Positions 41,962 to 42,488 of a stretch of DNA of 42,488 nucleotides are shown here, one piece after another. The position numbers and the translations under genes were made by a program. Origin of the DNA: Alphaproteobacteria bacterium (GTDB taxonomy: Bacteria > Pseudomonadota > Alphaproteobacteria > UBA3830); assembly GCA_015062335.1 (NCBI GenBank), contig SUUU01000007.1, forward strand, positions 1-42,488, given 5' to 3'. The stretch's first letter is position 1. Every line of letters starts with the position of its first letter. The notes beneath the pieces were generated by a model. That model saw only the letters and a list, made by a program, of their open reading frames with translations. It did not search any database and had not been told where the DNA came from.

Positions 41962-42488
41962 ATGAAGAAGTTGTTGTCTTGTGTTTTAATGTTGGCTGCT
42001 GAGGCTGTTTTCTGTGATGAAGATGTTGGTACGACGCATAAGCGAGGGGCTTATGTTGGTATGGGATTAGTGTGCGCGAACGATAAATATGACCTTACTT
42101 TGAATCGTTTTCTTGATGTGGATGATGATTATAGCTTGATAAAGTATCAGAAAACCTCAAGAAATTATAGTGGGGAATTTTTTGTTGGATATCAGGTAGC
42201 TTCTCCTATTTTTGCCGCTGTTGAACTCGGTTGTACCTTAAATTCCAGGAGTGCTGAAAATTATTTTATCGATCCGGATGATTTGGGGCATGACGCTGTT
42301 TGTCGTATAAAATACGGGAATGATTTAAGCCTAAAGTTGAAAATTGGCAAAGTTTTTAAGTGGGATAGTCTTTGCCGTCAAATTACTCCGTACATTAAGC
42401 CTCTTGCGAAAGTCGAGAGGTTTGTGGTTTTTATGAAAGATAAAGTACTCAGATTTCATCAGAAGCAATTATCCAAATCTCAAATTAT
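41962..42488 (+). CDS. Outer-membrane beta-barrel-like protein, 3' truncated by window
   Basis: At least 175 residues, still open at the window end. The N-terminus MKKLLSCVLMLAAEAVFC is a signal sequence, with cleavage probably near residue 18. The mature part has GAYVGMGLVCANDKYDLTL, YSGEFFVGYQVASPIFAAVEL, LSLKLKIGKVFKWDS and ITPYIKPLAKVERF, alternating strands like small alphaproteobacterial surface barrels. AAGGTGA lies before the ATG. It differs in sequence from the barrel at 24763 but has a similar plan. The C-terminus, which would carry a terminal aromatic residue in a true barrel, is outside the window. Confidence 0.6.
   Translation, partial: MKKLLSCVLMLAAEAVFCDEDVGTTHKRGAYVGMGLVCANDKYDLTLNRFLDVDDDYSLIKYQKTSRNYSGEFFVGYQVASPIFAAVELGCTLNSRSAENYFIDPDDLGHDAVCRIKYGNDLSLKLKIGKVFKWDSLCRQITPYIKPLAKVERFVVFMKDKVLRFHQKQLSKSQI

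Noticed and set aside
1-42488. A defence system, prophage, toxin-antitoxin pair or CRISPR array.
   Set aside because: I looked for repeats with spacers, paired small genes with toxin folds, phage structural genes and nuclease/helicase clusters and saw none. The Xre regulator is followed by nadK, not by a toxin.

Overview
The window is a gene-dense, AT-rich chromosomal segment of an alphaproteobacterium. The evidence is a MipZ division-site ATPase, a class I (archaeal-type) lysyl-tRNA synthetase, the order kdsD-lpt-lptB-rpoN-hpf, an FlbD-like sigma-54 activator and possible CtrA-type TTAA-N7-TTAA sites. The low GC, short proteins, an eroded IS1-type transposase and several family members with degenerate domains suggest a host-associated lineage such as Holosporales or a relative. 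That placement is inference; there is no rRNA here to test it.

Layout. 1-223: decayed IS1-family transposase end. 424-3766 (minus): TadE-like pilin, dapD with an unusual membrane-type N-terminal extension, dapE, rimI. 3903-8615 (plus): potB, potC, mipZ, lysC and a FabK/nitronate monooxygenase-type flavoprotein, tightly packed or overlapping. 8618-8809: probable structured RNA, then tdk. 9496-13242: yqgE (minus), dsbD, an Xre regulator with a candidate operator, nadK, rpmG and a terminator. 13366-15306: transketolase (minus). 15444-17144: a small unknown protein, infC with a TTG start, prmA. 17105-24543 (minus): uracil-DNA glycosylase, lysS class I, a GT-C membrane glycosyltransferase, murJ, parB, parA. 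24763-25374: outer-membrane beta-barrel with a strong terminator. 25441-34798 (minus): a lipoprotein resembling a degenerate histidine phosphatase, then hpf, rpoN, lptB, a fused lptC-lptA, kdsD, glmS, glmU. 34916-37268: a SPOR-like membrane protein, an intergenic region with DnaA boxes and a CtrA-like site, and flbD (minus). 37376-42488: mutL, an EAL phosphodiesterase, infA, a ferritin lacking key ferroxidase residues, fni, and a second outer-membrane protein cut by the window end.

How the genes fit together. Cell-envelope construction dominates. lysC, dapD and dapE feed diaminopimelate to peptidoglycan. glmS and glmU make UDP-GlcNAc, and murJ flips lipid II. kdsD (Kdo supply) and the lpt genes build and export LPS. 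A chromosome and cell-cycle group (mipZ, parA, parB, flbD and the DnaA/CtrA-like region) sits in the same neighbourhood. It raises the possibility that the replication origin lies near 35.9 kb, about 11 kb from parAB. Translation genes (infA, infC, rpmG, prmA, lysS, hpf) are scattered between these blocks.

Most unusual observations: the single-polypeptide LptC-LptA, DapD with a hydrophobic N-terminal segment behind a perfect Shine-Dalgarno, the probably catalytically impaired ferritin overlapping fni, the structured RNA upstream of tdk, and the DnaA/CtrA-like intergenic region. I found no CRISPR array, intact insertion sequence, rRNA, recognisable tRNA or clear defence system.
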